64,000 bases of DNA from Streptomyces achromogenes (lineage in GTDB: Bacteria > Actinomycetota > Actinomycetes > Streptomycetales > Streptomycetaceae). The notes beneath the pieces were generated by a model. It worked only from the letters and a program-made list of their open reading frames with translations, ran no database searches and was not told where the DNA came from. The stretch covers positions 930,001 through 994,000 of the forward strand of contig NZ_JAUSYH010000001.1 in NCBI RefSeq assembly GCF_030816715.1, read 5' to 3'. The position numbers and the translations under genes are program-made. This document shows, one piece after another, positions 61,892-64,000 of this stretch. The first letter of the stretch is position 1; every line of letters begins with the position of its first letter.

Positions 61892-63823
61892 ATGAGCAGC
61901 AAGCGTCTGCCCCGCGCCATCGCGGTCACGACGACGTTGGTCACCATGGTGTCCGCGAATCTACTCATGGTGCCCGAGCCGGCCCACGCGACCTTCGGAA
62001 CCGCGGACATCAAACCGATCGAGAGCAATATCGCCGCCAAGCCCTGGGCCGCGGCGACGGCTGCCACCGGCTCGTCGAACGCCCGTCTGGCCATCGACGG
62101 CGACCCGGCGACGTCCTGGCACCCGGATCGTGCCGGCGCCCGTCAGTGGCTCACCGTCGACCTCGGTGGAACCTACGACAACCTGCGCAAGGTCAAGGTG
62201 CTGTTCCCGGACCGTGGTGTGGCCCACCAGTACGTCGTCGAGGCCTCATCCGACGGTCGCCGGTGGAAGACCATCGCCGACAGATCCCACAACCGAGCCG
62301 TGTCGCGAGGGGAGGTGCACCTGTTCACCCGGCCGGCAACACGCTTCGTCCGGCTGACCTTCACCGGTGGGCCGGGCCGGACCCGGGCAGGTGTCAGCGA
62401 GCTCCAGGTCTTCAACTACCTGCGCGAGGACCTCACCCTCGGCGCCGATCTGTCCTGGATGGACGACGTCCAGGACCAGCAGTACTGGGTCGACCCCCTG
62501 GCCGAGAACCGCGGGGCCGGGCCACACCTGCTCGACGTGGCCAAGGACCGTGGCATCGAGTACAGCCGGCTGCGGATATTCAACGAGCCGCGCAGCGAGG
62601 GCACCGGTCAACCGACGCCGATACCGCGCCAGGGCCCGGAGCGCTCACTGGTCTCAGCCAAGTGGATCAAGCAGCGGGGCATGGGCCTGGGGATCGACTT
62701 CCACTACGCGGACTCGTGGGCGGACCCGAGCAAGCAGCCAAAACCTCGCGCCTGGGCCGAGCTGAAGTTCGCGGACCTGTCCCAGACCGTGTACGACTTC
62801 ACCGCCGACTGTCTGAAGCGGCTGATCCGGCAGGGCACCACGCCGGAGAAGGTGGCCGTCGGCAACGAGATCATCAATGGCTTCATGTACGGCAGCGAGG
62901 CGGCCCGCATCGGCACGACTGATCCGCCGTACTTCGTCGACCAGGCCGATGTCTACCAGTCCCAGCCCGGCGGTGGCCTGTTGTGGAAGTACTGGCGGTC
63001 GACCGACCCGGTGGAGCAACAACTCTACGACCAGTCGTGGGACCGGTTCACCACCCTGGCCGCGGCCGGGATCAAGGCCGTCCGCGACGCGTCACCGACA
63101 TCCAAGGTCGAGATACACGTGATCGTCGACAAGGACAAGCTCGCCAAAACCATGGAGTTCTGGCACCAGTTCCTCACCCGGGTGAAGGCGAAGGGCCAGA
63201 ACCCCGACGTGCTGGCCATCTCGTACTACCCGGAATGGCACGGTACGCCCGACGCGCTGGATCTCAACCTGAACACCATGGCCACCACGTACCCCGGCTA
63301 CGAAATCGACATCGCCGAAACCGCCTACCCCGCGTCGGGCGGCGACGGCTCGCCGTTGCCCAACTCACCGTACCCGCGGACCGTTCAAGGGCAGGCGGAC
63401 GCGATCCGGAGGGTCTTCCAGGCCGCCAACGACGTGGTCGACAACCGAGGTTCAGGGGCATTGGTGTGGGAGCCGGCCGGCTACCAGCCGATGTTCCGGG
63501 CCGTGCCCGGACTGGCGAACGCGTGGGAGCCGCACGCGTCCATCAACGTCTTCAACGCCGCCCGCGCCAAGCACATCCTCCAGGACACCGTCTACACCAG
63601 CACCATGGTGAGAGCCGCCCCGAAGCTGCCCTCCTCCATCCGCATGCTCACCACCGCCGACAACGAGATCACCAGTGTCCCCGTCCGCTGGCAGCCGTTG
63701 CCACCTGGCGCGACCGACAGGCCGGGTGAGGTGACCGTCACCGGGACGACCGGCACAGGACCGGTCACGGCGGTCATCGACGTCATGCCCCGACACGGCG
63801 AACACGACGTGACCACCTCATAG
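61892..63823 (+). CDS. Secreted GH53 endo-beta-1,4-galactanase with N-terminal CBM32
   Basis: The 643-residue protein has a Sec signal (about 1-33) and an F5/8 type C (CBM32) domain (about 40-175; LAIDGDPATSWHPDRAGARQ, TRFVRLTFTG). The GH53 catalytic domain (about 180-560) has acid/base Glu326 in VAVGNEIING and nucleophile Glu475 in IDIAETAYPA. A C-terminal Ig-like BIG_4 domain makes up about 580-643. Unlike the 55863 enzyme it has the classic GH53 nucleophile strand, so the two belong to different branches. An AGGAGAAGGA site precedes the ATG. Confidence 0.92.
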   Translation: MSSKRLPRAIAVTTTLVTMVSANLLMVPEPAHATFGTADIKPIESNIAAKPWAAATAATGSSNARLAIDGDPATSWHPDRAGARQWLTVDLGGTYDNLRKVKVLFPDRGVAHQYVVEASSDGRRWKTIADRSHNRAVSRGEVHLFTRPATRFVRLTFTGGPGRTRAGVSELQVFNYLREDLTLGADLSWMDDVQDQQYWVDPLAENRGAGPHLLDVAKDRGIEYSRLRIFNEPRSEGTGQPTPIPRQGPERSLVSAKWIKQRGMGLGIDFHYADSWADPSKQPKPRAWAELKFADLSQTVYDFTADCLKRLIRQGTTPEKVAVGNEIINGFMYGSEAARIGTTDPPYFVDQADVYQSQPGGGLLWKYWRSTDPVEQQLYDQSWDRFTTLAAAGIKAVRDASPTSKVEIHVIVDKDKLAKTMEFWHQFLTRVKAKGQNPDVLAISYYPEWHGTPDALDLNLNTMATTYPGYEIDIAETAYPASGGDGSPLPNSPYPRTVQGQADAIRRVFQAANDVVDNRGSGALVWEPAGYQPMFRAVPGLANAWEPHASINVFNAARAKHILQDTVYTSTMVRAAPKLPSSIRMLTTADNEITSVPVRWQPLPPGATDRPGEVTVTGTTGTGPVTAVIDVMPRHGEHDVTTS

Positions 63824-63982
63824 CCTGCTTCGCCGACGTCGCACCGCCGCGGCCACGACGGCACCGGCGACATCATCACCGCTTCCCAGCAGTGCTCCGC
63901 TCTGTCGCCGGCGGGACGCACCCGGCAACGGGACCAGCCGAACACCGAACCCCCCACCCATCCCCGCACCCAAGGAGTCACC

Positions 63983-64000
63983 GTGACCCTGCGACGACGG
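63983..64000 (+). CDS. Start of a further gene, cut by the window edge
   Basis: A GTG with an AAGGAG site 5 bases upstream begins MTLRRR before the window ends. The arginine-rich start is like the Tat or Sec signals of the preceding enzymes, so another secreted enzyme is likely. Nothing more can be said. Confidence 0.4.

Noticed and set aside
1..64000. Searched by eye for CRISPR repeats, tRNA-like cloverleafs, rRNA, replication origins and phage genes
   Set aside because: No regularly spaced repeats, no tRNA T-loop/acceptor pattern and no such genes were found.

Overview
The window is chromosomal DNA of a high-GC actinomycete, most probably a Streptomyces. The grounds are GC-rich third codon positions, many GTG starts, several coupled ATGA and GTGA gene junctions, Tat and Sec signal peptides on many hydrolases, and families typical of the genus (tandem IclR, several LacI, PL11, PL9, CE12, GH53, CebR-type operators). 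I saw no rRNA, tRNA, CRISPR array, intact insertion sequence, phage gene or replication origin.

Region 1 (1-14580) is small-molecule catabolism. A leftward operon holds a sarcosine/N-methyltryptophan-oxidase-like flavoprotein, an aspartoacylase-like deacylase and a polyamine-type ABC importer whose permease runs off the left edge. It is divergent from the first of two closely related IclR genes that stand in tandem, each behind a near-identical promoter/operator. A second leftward operon, fully coupled, holds a class III aminotransferase, a long FAD/Fe-S oxidase and an aldehyde dehydrogenase. It is followed by a wrecked CocE-type hydrolase gene and an alpha/beta hydrolase behind twin palindromic operators.

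Region 2 (14900-22800) holds a secreted protein with two CE2-type esterase modules behind a perfect CebR-type operator, a membrane-anchored sulfite-oxidase-like protein with a small membrane partner, a two-component system, and a DUF1295 membrane protein divergent from a TetR regulator.

Region 3 (23081-31810) looks like an aromatic ring-cleavage operon. It holds two fumarylacetoacetate-hydrolase-family enzymes, a cyclase-family hydrolase, an FAD monooxygenase, an amidohydrolase/decarboxylase and an extradiol dioxygenase. A LysR regulator lies on the left and a TetR on the right. A second FAD-monooxygenase remnant, broken by a 22-bp tandem duplication, lies downstream.

Region 4 (32076-64000) is a plant cell-wall glycan locus with three LacI regulators. 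Secreted enzymes are a GH59-like galactosidase, a beta-helix protein, an alpha/beta hydrolase, a GH5 glucanase/mannanase-type enzyme, PL11 and PL9 lyases, a CE12 rhamnogalacturonan acetylesterase, two different GH53 galactanases and a GH43-CBM35 enzyme. Together they fit attack on rhamnogalacturonan I and its galactan/arabinogalactan side chains. The imported sugars would be handled by a LacI-controlled ABC importer with a Gfo/Idh/MocA dehydrogenase and a DUF6807 protein, and by an intracellular SGNH esterase and a cupin. Shared DNA motifs tie scattered genes together: a CebR-type palindrome at three places, a 29-base block before the GH59 and beta-helix genes, and an importer-type LacI operator repeated before the first GH53 gene.
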